DNA from: Pseudomonadota bacterium
Lineage (GTDB): Bacteria; Pseudomonadota; Alphaproteobacteria; Acetobacterales; Acetobacteraceae
Assembly: GCA_021845835.1 (NCBI GenBank)
Contig: JAJZVE010000209.1
Coordinates: 1-7,596 of the forward strand
Reading direction: 5' to 3'
DNA length: 7,596 nucleotides
Part shown: piece after piece, positions 1 through 5,982 of the stretch
Layout: the number at the start of each line of letters is the position of its first letter
Numbering within the stretch: position 1 is the stretch's first letter
The notes under the pieces: model-generated
What the model was told of the DNA's origin: nothing
The model's input: only the letters and a program-made list of their open reading frames with translations
The model's database searches: none
Program-made: the position numbers and the translations under genes

Positions 1-492
1 CTCGCCGACCAGCTCACCACTTTTGCGCTGCGCCAGGGTATCCATCGCTCGCAACTGGTCGAGGCGGCGGTGATGGCGTTCCTCTCGCCGGACGCGCTGG
101 ATCGCCGCGAGGCCGCCTTCGTCCGCCGGCTCGATCGCCTGTCGCGGCAGATGGAGCGGATCGAGCGCGATCTGACCATCGCCATCGAGGTGCAGGCCCA
201 GTTCGTGCGGTTCTGGCTGTCAGCCTCGCCACCGATCCCGCCGGACCAGCAGGATTCAGCCAAGGCACGGGGCGCCAGCCGCTACCAGGGCTTCATCGAG
301 ACCCTGGGCAGACGGCTCCAGCGAGGCGACTCCCTGGTCCGCGAGATCAGCAAAGAAATTACTCCCGAATTCAATGTGCGGGACAACGTGGCGGCGGGCA
401 CCAGCACCGGCGCCAGCGATAACATGGACGACGCGATGTCGGCACATGACGCGATCCAGGCCGGGATGGAGGATAAAAATGCCGGGATCTGA
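1..492 (+). CDS. CopG-like ribbon-helix-helix regulator (5' partial)
   Basis: The reading frame is open from base 1 to the TGA at 490-492, so the start lies upstream; a GTG at 70 and an ATG at 73 are internal codons. The visible 163 residues begin LADQLTTFALRQGIHRSQLV, which resembles the two helices of a ribbon-helix-helix (CopG/Arc) DNA-binding domain; the N-terminal beta strand is missing. Then comes a long helical stretch rich in Arg and Glu (RRLDRLSRQMERIERDL) and a hydrophobic helix around FVRFWLSASPP. This arrangement matches the CopG-type protein commonly found just before trbB in alphaproteobacterial trb operons, so I infer a regulator of the operon, possibly acting on its own promoter. 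No operator can be seen because the 5' region is outside the window. The last 45 or so residues are polar and low in complexity, probably disordered, and the gene's end overlaps trbB by 14 bases. The family match is recalled from memory, not searched. Confidence 0.82.
   Translation, partial: LADQLTTFALRQGIHRSQLVEAAVMAFLSPDALDRREAAFVRRLDRLSRQMERIERDLTIAIEVQAQFVRFWLSASPPIPPDQQDSAKARGASRYQGFIETLGRRLQRGDSLVREISKEITPEFNVRDNVAAGTSTGASDNMDDAMSAHDAIQAGMEDKNAGI
468..472 (+). promoter_or_regulatory. Ribosome binding site deciding the trbB start
   Basis: A perfect GGAGG lies six bases before the ATG at 479. It decides between this start and an in-frame ATG at 374, which has no such site and would add 35 residues of basic, Ala- and Pro-rich sequence read out of frame from the regulator gene. 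The site lies inside the end of the copG-like gene, so trbB translation is probably coupled to it. Confidence 0.8.
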
Positions 493-1486
493 CGGGGCAG
501 GGATCCTGCTTTCCCGCTCGGTGCGGATGCTGCGCACTGCTCTGGGTCCGGCCATTGCGGCGCTGCTGGCGGATCAGGAGATCGTCGAGGTGATGCTCAA
601 TCCGGACGGCAAACTCTGGGTGGACCGGCTCGGTGCCGGCCTCGCCGATACCGGCCTGATCATGCAGCCGGCCGATGGCGAGCGGATCGTCCGCCTGGTC
701 GCTCATCATGTCGGTCTGGAAGCCCATGCGCATAACCCGCGCATCTCGGCGGAATTGCCTGAGACCGGCGAGCGCTTCGAGGGTCTGCTGCCGCCGATCG
801 TGACCGGACCGACCTTCGCCATCCGTAAGCCCGCTATCGCGGTGTTCTCGCTTGATGATTACGTCGCGGCCGGGATCATGTTGCCCAGTCAGGCAGCCCT
901 GCTGCGCACGGCGATCACCGAACGCTGGAACATCATGGTCACCGGTGGAACCTCGACCGGCAAGACCACGCTGGCCAACGCGCTGCTCAAGGAGGTCGCA
1001 GCCACCGGCGATCGTGTCGTGGTCATCGAGGATACGCGCGAACTCCAGGTCGAAGCGCCGAACCTGGTGTCGCTGCGCACCAGGGACGGTGTCTGTTCGC
1101 TCGCCGATCTGGTCCGTTCCAGCCTGCGCCTGCGCCCCGATCGCATTCCGATCGGCGAAGTACGCGGAGCAGAGGCGCTCGACCTGCTGAAGGCCTGGGG
1201 CACCGGCCATCCGGGCGGGATCGGCACGATCCATGCCGGCTCCGCCCTCGGCGCGCTGCGCCGGCTGGAACAGCTCATCCAGGAGGCGGTGGTCAACGTG
1301 CCACGTCCGCTGATCGCCGAAACCATCGACCTGATCGCCGTTCTGCAAGGCCGCGGCCGGCACCGCCGTCTCGCCGGCATCTGGCAGGTCGCCAAGACGC
1401 TCACCGCCGGCGACTACGTGCTCGCCGAGATCGGGTCCGCGCCAGACTCCAATGTTTTTCTCCTCCAGCCTGGGAGCCATCCATGA
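479..1486 (+). CDS. trbB: TrbB, VirB11-type conjugation ATPase
   Basis: TrbB is the cytoplasmic hexameric traffic ATPase of the P-type mating-pair formation system. It sits at the base of the inner-membrane complex and powers pilus assembly and substrate transfer. The 335-residue product has all VirB11/PilT-class motifs in order: an N-terminal domain with [10 protein letters not shown] (41-50), Walker A GGTSTGKT (156-163), the Asp box IEDTREL (183-189), the Walker B region [11 protein letters not shown] (220-230) with its Glu at 227, and the His box GTIHAGSA (249-256). The length is normal for the family (about 320-350). The ATG at 479 is chosen for its GGAGG. The gene overlaps the upstream regulator by 14 bases and trbC by ATGA. 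Nothing suggests damage. A long antisense open frame covers the same bases but is a composition effect. VirB11 and PilT relatives share these motifs; the trb neighbours make TrbB the specific call. Confidence 0.97.
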   Translation: MPGSDGAGILLSRSVRMLRTALGPAIAALLADQEIVEVMLNPDGKLWVDRLGAGLADTGLIMQPADGERIVRLVAHHVGLEAHAHNPRISAELPETGERFEGLLPPIVTGPTFAIRKPAIAVFSLDDYVAAGIMLPSQAALLRTAITERWNIMVTGGTSTGKTTLANALLKEVAATGDRVVVIEDTRELQVEAPNLVSLRTRDGVCSLADLVRSSLRLRPDRIPIGEVRGAEALDLLKAWGTGHPGGIGTIHAGSALGALRRLEQLIQEAVVNVPRPLIAETIDLIAVLQGRGRHRRLAGIWQVAKTLTAGDYVLAEIGSAPDSNVFLLQPGSHP

Positions 1487-1869
1487 CACTCAAGTCGCTC
1501 AGGACACCCGAGACGGCCGAGACACGCGAGACTTCGCAGAGTTTGACGACCGCCGTCCACCTTTGGCAACCGCGCCTGATCGCCGTCCTGGTTGGCGCAA
1601 TACTGTGGCCAACCTCCGCCCTGGCGGCCGGATCAAATATGCCGTGGGAGCAGCCGCTCCAACAAATTCTGAATTCGATCGAGGGGCCGGTAGCCAAGAT
1701 TATCGCCGTGCTGATCATCATCGGCACCGGTCTTGGACTCGCCTTTGGCGAAAGCTCCGGCGGCATGCGCCGGTTGATCCAGATCGTGTTCGGCCTGTCG
1801 ATCGCCTTCGCCGCCGCAAGCTTTTTTCTGACCTTCTTCAACTTCTCCGGCGGGGCGCTGGTCGGATGA
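1483..1869 (+). CDS. trbC: TrbC, VirB2-type conjugative pilin precursor
   Basis: This 128-residue protein is the major pilin subunit precursor. It has an unusually long leader: a polar N-terminus with an ETx repeat (residues 10-18), then a hydrophobic segment (about 31-47) ending in ALAA, with signal-peptidase I cleavage expected near residues 48-50. The mature part starts near GSNMPWEQPLQQIL and holds two hydrophobic helices (about 68-89 and 99-118) separated by the GESSGGMRR loop (89-97), as in the TrbC/VirB2 family. The mature length of roughly 79 residues fits a pilin. In RP4 the pilin is further trimmed and cyclised by the peptidase TraF; no such peptidase gene is in this window. The ATG overlaps the trbB stop as ATGA, and a GGGAG at 1472-1476 lies six bases before it. 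The call rests on sequence features and on its place between trbB and trbD. Confidence 0.93.
   Translation: MTLKSLRTPETAETRETSQSLTTAVHLWQPRLIAVLVGAILWPTSALAAGSNMPWEQPLQQILNSIEGPVAKIIAVLIIIGTGLGLAFGESSGGMRRLIQIVFGLSIAFAAASFFLTFFNFSGGALVG
1509..1535 (+). repeat. 9-base imperfect tandem repeat, three copies, in trbC
   Basis: Three units start with CGAGAC at 1509, 1518 and 1527, exactly nine bases apart; the last three bases of each unit differ (GGC, ACG, TTC). The repeat gives three ETx tripeptides in the polar N-terminus of the TrbC precursor, which is removed from the mature pilin. A change in copy number would keep the frame. Confidence 0.75.
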
Positions 1870-2138
1870 CCAATCCTGTAGACATCCCAGGCTGGTCGGT
1901 GCCGCTGCATCGCAGCCTGACCGAGCCGATCCTGCTCGCTGGCATCCCGCGCGGGATGGCGATCGCGCTCGGCACGCTGGCGGCAGCGATCGGCCTCGGG
2001 CTGCAACTCTGGCTGGCCGGGATCGCTATCTATCTGATCGGCCATACGGCAGCGTTGTTCCTGACCCGGCAGGACCCGCAATTCGGGCCGGTGTTCGCGC
2101 GGCATCTGCGTGCCGCCCGCCATCATCTCGGCATTTGA
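1866..2138 (+). CDS. trbD: TrbD, VirB3-type inner-membrane protein
   Basis: This is a 90-residue small membrane protein of the mating-pair formation complex, the counterpart of VirB3. VirB3 proteins work closely with the VirB4 ATPase, and here the next gene is trbE. The N-terminal part reads IPGWSVPLHRSLTEPILLAG, with the PLHRSLTEP stretch typical of TrbD. It is followed by two hydrophobic segments (about 31-49 and 50-67) and a short basic tail (ARHLRAARHH). The ATG overlaps the trbC stop as ATGA and has only a weak G-rich stretch before it, so translation probably depends on coupling to trbC. A longer frame starting at 1452 runs through trbC out of frame and is not the gene. The length is normal for the family. 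Confidence 0.93.
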   Translation: MTNPVDIPGWSVPLHRSLTEPILLAGIPRGMAIALGTLAAAIGLGLQLWLAGIAIYLIGHTAALFLTRQDPQFGPVFARHLRAARHHLGI

Positions 2139-2156
2139 TCAGGAGCGGAACGGAAG

Positions 2157-4865
2157 ATGCTCGATCTTCGGGAATATCGCAACAGGCGCCGGGAGCTTGC
2201 CGATTTTCTGCCCTGGGCGGGGCTGGTCGGTCCGGGCATCGTGCTGAACAAGGACGGTGCGCTCCAGCGCTCGGCGCAATTCCGTGGTCCTGATCTCGAT
2301 TCCAGCACCGCGGCCGAATTGATCGCGGTGACCGCGCGGGTCAACAATGCGCTCAAGCGCCTGGGTGAGGGCTGGGCGCTCTTCGTCGAGGCGGCACGAA
2401 CCGCCGCTCCGGGCTATCCGCCAAGCCGCTTCCCTGATCCTGTGTCCTGGCTAGTCGACGAAGAACGCCGGCACGGCTTCGAGGAGGCGGGGGCACATTT
2501 CGAGAGCAGGTATTATCTGACGTTCTGCTATCTGGCACCGCCGGAACGGGCCGAGCGGACCAACCGGCTGCTCTACGAGCGGGCCCATCGACCAGCTCAG
2601 CGACAACGCGGGCCCCGAGGCCGAGCGCAAGGGCGAGACCAAGATCAAAACCAAGACCAAGACGAGGCACAGGGTCGCAGGCGAGGGCAGGGCAAATCCG
2701 GCACGATCGACTGGCGCGGCATTCTGGACGGGTTTGTCGCCGAGACCGACCGGGTGCTCGACCTGCTCGCCTCCCTCATGCCGGATTGCGCCTGGCTCGA
2801 TGACGCCGAGACATTGGCTTATTTGCACGCCACTATCTCGACCAATGGGTATCATCCGGTCGCCGTGCCGGAGGTGCCGTTCTATCTCGACGGGCTGTTG
2901 CCGGACTGCGATTTGACGCCCGGCGTCGCGCCGATGCTCGGGCGCTGCCATCTCCGTACCATTACGCTACGCGGCCTGCCGGACCGGACCTGGCCGGGAT
3001 TGCTCGATGACCTCAATCGACTGCCCCTCCAATACCGCTGGGTCGCGCGCTGGCTGCCCCTGGAAAAGCCCGAGGCGCAGAAAGAACTCGGCCGCAAGCG
3101 CCGCCACTGGTGGGCCAAACGCAAAGGCATCGCCGCCCTGCTGCGCGAGGTGATCTGGCAGCAGGAGACACGGCTGGTCGATACCGACGCCGAGAACCAA
3201 TCGCTCGACGCCGATATCGCGCTCCAGGAACTTGGTTCCGATGCCGTCAGCTTCGGCTATTTCACCGCCACGGTGACGGTGTGGGATACTGATGAGGCCG
3301 CCGTTGCCGAGAAACTCCGCCAGGTCGGCCGCGCAGTGCGCGCGCAGGGTTTCGTTGCGGTCGAAGAAACCCTGAACGCGGTCGAAGCCTGGCTCGGCAG
3401 CCTGCCCGGCCAGTGCTACGCCAATATCCGTCAGCCTCTGGTCTCCTCGCTCAACTTGGTCCACATGCTGCCGCTCTCGGCAGTCTGGGCAGGACCAGGT
3501 CAAAACGTCCATCTTGATGGGCCACCGTTGCTGATCGCCCACACCGCCGGATCGACGCCGTTTCGCCTGGTGCTGCACCAGGGCGATGTCGGCCACACGC
3601 TGATCATCGGACCCACCGGCGCAGGTAAGAGCGTGCTGCTGGCGCTGATCGCGCTGCAATTCCGCCGCTACGCCGGCGCGCGCGTGATAATCTTCGACAA
3701 GGGACGATCCTCCAAGGCTGCCGTGCTCGGCATGGGCGGTGCGTTCCACGATCTCGACCTCGGCGGCGCGGTCTCGCACCAGCATGATCATACCGTCGCG
3801 TTCCAGCCGCTGGCGCGGATCAACGATGCCGCCGAGCGGGCCTGGGCGGCGGACTGGATTGCCACCTTGCTGGTCCAGGAGAGCATCGACCTCACCCCAG
3901 AAGTTCGCGGTGCCATCTGGTCGGCCCTCGGCTCGCTGGCGACGGCGCCACTGCCCGAGCGCACGCTATCGGGGTTTGCCGCCCTGTTGCAGGCGAACCG
4001 GCTCAAGGCGGCGCTGGAGCCTTATACCATCGCCGGCCCGTTCGGCCGGCTGCTTGATGCCGAGCAGGAGAGCATCGGTAATGCCGACGTACTCGCCTTC
4101 GAGACAGAGGATCTGCTCGGAGCAAAACACGCAGCGCGCGCCGTGCTGACCTATCTGTTTCACCGGATCGAGGCGGGCCTAGACGGGCGACCGACCCTGA
4201 TCGCGGTCGACGAGGCGTGGTTCGCCCTGGATGATCCGGTCTTTGCGCCAAAACTCCGCGAATGGCTCAAGACGCTCCGGCGCAAGAATGCCTCGGTGCT
4301 CTTCTCGACCCAGAGCTTGGCCGATATCACCCGATCGCCGGTCGCCCCTGCAGTGAACGAAAGCTGCCTGTCGCGCATCTTCCTGCCGAATGCCCGCGCG
4401 ATCGAACCGGAGAGCCGGGACGCCTATGCGCGTCTCGGCCTCAATGACCGGCAGATCGCGACTATCGCGCGCGCGGTCCCAAAGCGCGAATATTGGTTCC
4501 AGTCGGCCGCCGGCTGCCGGCTGTTCGAACTGGGCCTCAGCGACATCGCGCTGGCCTTTTGCGGTGTCAGCCGGGCGGAAGACCTCGCCGCAATCGACCG
4601 GGTGATGGCCGCCCATGGACCCGATGAGTTTCCCAGGGCGTGGCTGCGTGAGCGCGGCCTCGGTTGGGCGGCGGAGCTTCTACCACCCTCACACGCCGTG
4701 GCTTTGGATCAATCCGAACCCAGTACAAAAGCCCGTTATCGATTGCGACTGGATGCCGGCGTCGAGCCTACCCTGCAGCACCCGCATCTCCCGTTCAGCG
4801 ATGGTGTCGAAGTGCAGCACCCATCCAGAACGCGCACCGCTTCCACAACGGAGGTCCCATCATGA
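2157..4865 (+). CDS. trbE: TrbE, VirB4-type conjugation ATPase
   Basis: TrbE is the large ATPase of the secretion channel, anchored at the inner membrane and needed for pilus production and DNA transfer. The product has 902 residues. The start MLDLREYRNRRRELADFLPW is the family's typical N-terminus; AGGAG at 2141-2145 lies 11 bases upstream, a slightly long spacing. The N-terminal CagE/TrbE/VirB4 domain covers roughly residues 185-400 and includes LGSLPGQCYANIRQPL. The ATPase domain has Walker A GPTGAGKS (485-492), FDKG (513-516), Walker B LIAVDEAW with Asp685 and Glu686, and STQS (717-720). All key residues are present. Two parts look added compared with the 800-860 residues I recall for the family: a polar, Gln/Asp/Arg-rich insertion at about 143-182, and a tail of about 60 residues from 843. 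The stop overlaps the trbJ start as ATGA. Confidence 0.97.
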   Translation: MLDLREYRNRRRELADFLPWAGLVGPGIVLNKDGALQRSAQFRGPDLDSSTAAELIAVTARVNNALKRLGEGWALFVEAARTAAPGYPPSRFPDPVSWLVDEERRHGFEEAGAHFESRYYLTFCYLAPPERAERTNRLLYERAHRPAQRQRGPRGRAQGRDQDQNQDQDEAQGRRRGQGKSGTIDWRGILDGFVAETDRVLDLLASLMPDCAWLDDAETLAYLHATISTNGYHPVAVPEVPFYLDGLLPDCDLTPGVAPMLGRCHLRTITLRGLPDRTWPGLLDDLNRLPLQYRWVARWLPLEKPEAQKELGRKRRHWWAKRKGIAALLREVIWQQETRLVDTDAENQSLDADIALQELGSDAVSFGYFTATVTVWDTDEAAVAEKLRQVGRAVRAQGFVAVEETLNAVEAWLGSLPGQCYANIRQPLVSSLNLVHMLPLSAVWAGPGQNVHLDGPPLLIAHTAGSTPFRLVLHQGDVGHTLIIGPTGAGKSVLLALIALQFRRYAGARVIIFDKGRSSKAAVLGMGGAFHDLDLGGAVSHQHDHTVAFQPLARINDAAERAWAADWIATLLVQESIDLTPEVRGAIWSALGSLATAPLPERTLSGFAALLQANRLKAALEPYTIAGPFGRLLDAEQESIGNADVLAFETEDLLGAKHAARAVLTYLFHRIEAGLDGRPTLIAVDEAWFALDDPVFAPKLREWLKTLRRKNASVLFSTQSLADITRSPVAPAVNESCLSRIFLPNARAIEPESRDAYARLGLNDRQIATIARAVPKREYWFQSAAGCRLFELGLSDIALAFCGVSRAEDLAAIDRVMAAHGPDEFPRAWLRERGLGWAAELLPPSHAVALDQSEPSTKARYRLRLDAGVEPTLQHPHLPFSDGVEVQHPSRTRTASTTEVPS
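2637..2663 (+). repeat. GACCAA hexanucleotide repeat in trbE
   Basis: The unit GACCAA occurs about four and a half times with two substitutions (GAT for GAC at 2643 and AAC for GAC at 2649). It codes for DQDQNQDQD, residues 161-169 of TrbE, inside a longer charged insertion between LLYER and the conserved IDWRGIL segment. Slippage in this unit would add or remove two residues without breaking the frame. Confidence 0.8.
4850..4854 (+). promoter_or_regulatory. Ribosome binding site deciding the trbJ start
   Basis: GGAGG lies seven bases before the ATG at 4862. It favours that start over an in-frame start at 4664, which would put 66 residues without a signal peptide ahead of a clear signal sequence. 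The site lies within the last codons of trbE. Confidence 0.8.
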
Positions 4866-5641
4866 GGCGCCACATCTCGCCCAGCCACCAACAGAAGATC
4901 GTCGGCATGGCCTTGATCGGATTGTTGGCGATCGCCGCTCCGATCTCGACGCAAGCCGACATCCCGGTGATCGATTTCTCGAACCTGACCCAGAACGTGC
5001 TGACAGCCGCGCGAACCCTGGAAGAGGTCACCAATCAGGTTACCCAGCTCCAGCAGGGCATTTCCATGCTGGAGAACCAGGCGCGTAATCTGACGTCGCT
5101 GCCGTTCTCTGTGCTTTCCCAGCTGCAATCCTCGATGACGCAGATCAACCAGCTGATGGGGCAGGCCCAAAGTCTCGCCTACACCGTCCAGCAGGTGCAG
5201 CAGCAGTTCCGCACGCTGTATCCGGACTACCAATCGGCAGGCTTCCAGGGCAATGTTACCCAGGCCGGCCTGCTGGCCGATGCCAATGCGCGCTGGCAGG
5301 CCTCGATCAATACCTTCCAGCACACGATGGACGTACAAAGCCAGATCGTCGCGGCGATCCCCGCCGATCAAGCCGATCTTTCATCCTTGGTCACCGAAAG
5401 CCAGGGTGCGGTCGGCGCGCTACAAGCGATCCAGTCCAGCAATCAGCTGCTGGCACTGCAATCGCGCCAGCTTTCCGCGACGCAAGACCTGATCGCCGCG
5501 GACGCCCGCGCCCAGGCCGCGAACGCCATGCAAAATGCCGAGGTCCAATCGGCCGCGCAAGCCGAATGGCAACGCTTCTACGGTAATGGCGTCGGCTATA
5601 CTTTTGCTCCGGTCAATCTGTTCGGAGGATCAGCACCATGA
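4862..5641 (+). CDS. trbJ: TrbJ, VirB5-like periplasmic pilus-associated protein
   Basis: This 259-residue exported protein is probably the minor pilus component or adhesin of the apparatus, the role given to VirB5-type proteins. A signal peptide is clear: a basic N-terminus, a hydrophobic core (about 13-28) and likely cleavage after TQA at residue 32. The mature part begins with IDFSNLTQNVLTAARTLEEV, the family's characteristic opening. Next comes a long Gln-rich helical region (about 50-120) of coiled-coil type, LYPDY (119-123), and a second helical half with GALQAIQSSNQLLALQ (185-200). The C-terminus ends YTFAPVNLFGGSAP, where relatives as I recall them end close to YTPQPV. The start is set by the GGAGG at 4850 and the ATGA overlap with trbE. 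The end overlaps the trbK-like gene, also as ATGA. The length is normal. Confidence 0.94.
   Translation: MRRHISPSHQQKIVGMALIGLLAIAAPISTQADIPVIDFSNLTQNVLTAARTLEEVTNQVTQLQQGISMLENQARNLTSLPFSVLSQLQSSMTQINQLMGQAQSLAYTVQQVQQQFRTLYPDYQSAGFQGNVTQAGLLADANARWQASINTFQHTMDVQSQIVAAIPADQADLSSLVTESQGAVGALQAIQSSNQLLALQSRQLSATQDLIAADARAQAANAMQNAEVQSAAQAEWQRFYGNGVGYTFAPVNLFGGSAP
5624..5629 (+). promoter_or_regulatory. Ribosome binding site of the trbK-like gene
   Basis: GGAGGA lies eight bases before the ATG at 5638, inside the last codons of trbJ. Its strength supports this short gene as a real, well-translated reading frame. Confidence 0.75.
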
Positions 5642-5982
5642 ACGTCAAATTCCTTGTCGCTATCTCATTTGTTGTTATCGATCTGTCCGGCATGTCTGCG
5701 CCGGCATGGGCAAGCGCACCGACGATCGATCAACTGGTCGCCAATCCCAAAATGCTCACCGCCGAGCTCGATCGCTGCAAGCATCTCGGCATGGCGGCCA
5801 ATAACGATGCGCGCTGCCATACCGCGTGGCAGGCCGAGAACAAGCAGTTCTTCGGTGGCGATGAAGGAAATTACTCGAAGGTTCCAGTTCATCTATTCGG
5901 CAACACGCCAAAATTTGATCCGGAACCCAACAGCCAGAAATCTCATCCATCAAAGCCGTCAGAGCCGCCAAATGGGCAGTAA
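5638..5982 (+). CDS. trbK: TrbK-like entry-exclusion candidate, exported
   Basis: This 114-residue small exported protein occupies the trbK position between trbJ and trbL. Residues 1-26 look like a signal peptide with likely cleavage after AWA; there is no lipobox cysteine, unlike the RP4 TrbK lipoprotein. The core LTAELDRCKHLGMAANNDARCHTAWQAENKQFFG has two cysteines (47 and 60) followed by an AW and an N..FFG pattern. This resembles the family annotated as putative entry-exclusion protein TrbK-alt in alphaproteobacterial trb operons, and more loosely EexN. Entry exclusion would stop cells that carry the element from receiving it again. The two cysteines may form a disulfide in the periplasm (inference). 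The tail from about residue 90 is Pro-, Ser- and Lys-rich and probably unstructured, and base composition is lower in GC than the ATPase genes. The exact role is unproven, and the gene symbol rests mainly on position and the cysteine pattern. Confidence 0.75.
   Translation: MNVKFLVAISFVVIDLSGMSAPAWASAPTIDQLVANPKMLTAELDRCKHLGMAANNDARCHTAWQAENKQFFGGDEGNYSKVPVHLFGNTPKFDPEPNSQKSHPSKPSEPPNGQ

Noticed and set aside
371..1489. Open antisense frame of 372 codons opposite trbB
   Set aside because: It has no recognisable protein features, has skewed composition (Arg, Gln, Asp, Gly) and lies opposite a fully conserved ATPase gene. Such frames are common in GC-rich DNA.
1452..1865. Longer N-terminal extension of trbD starting at 1452
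   Set aside because: The added part runs through trbC in another frame, is Arg/Pro-rich and unlike any membrane protein, whereas the ATG at 1866 overlaps the trbC stop and starts a typical TrbD sequence.
2967..3791. Open antisense frame of 274 codons opposite trbE
   Set aside because: Its composition mirrors the trbE codons, it has no good start context and no recognisable motif, so it is a shadow of trbE.
4032..4050. Perfect 7-base inverted repeat (GCCGGCC, 5-base loop) as a possible terminator
   Set aside because: It lies in the middle of trbE in codons for AGPFGRL and no T-run follows, so it is explained by coding sequence and high GC.
4774..4822. Direct repeat TGCAGCACCC at 4774-4783 and 4813-4822 as a possible iteron or recombination site
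   Set aside because: There are only two 10-base copies with no inverted symmetry or further copies; similar TGCAGCA strings occur in nearby Gln codons, so it fits chance.
5654..5971. Longer N-terminal extension of trbL starting at 5654
   Set aside because: It would overlap almost the whole trbK-like gene, and its sequence is basic and Ser-rich with no family likeness; the TrbL family opening begins just after 5972.
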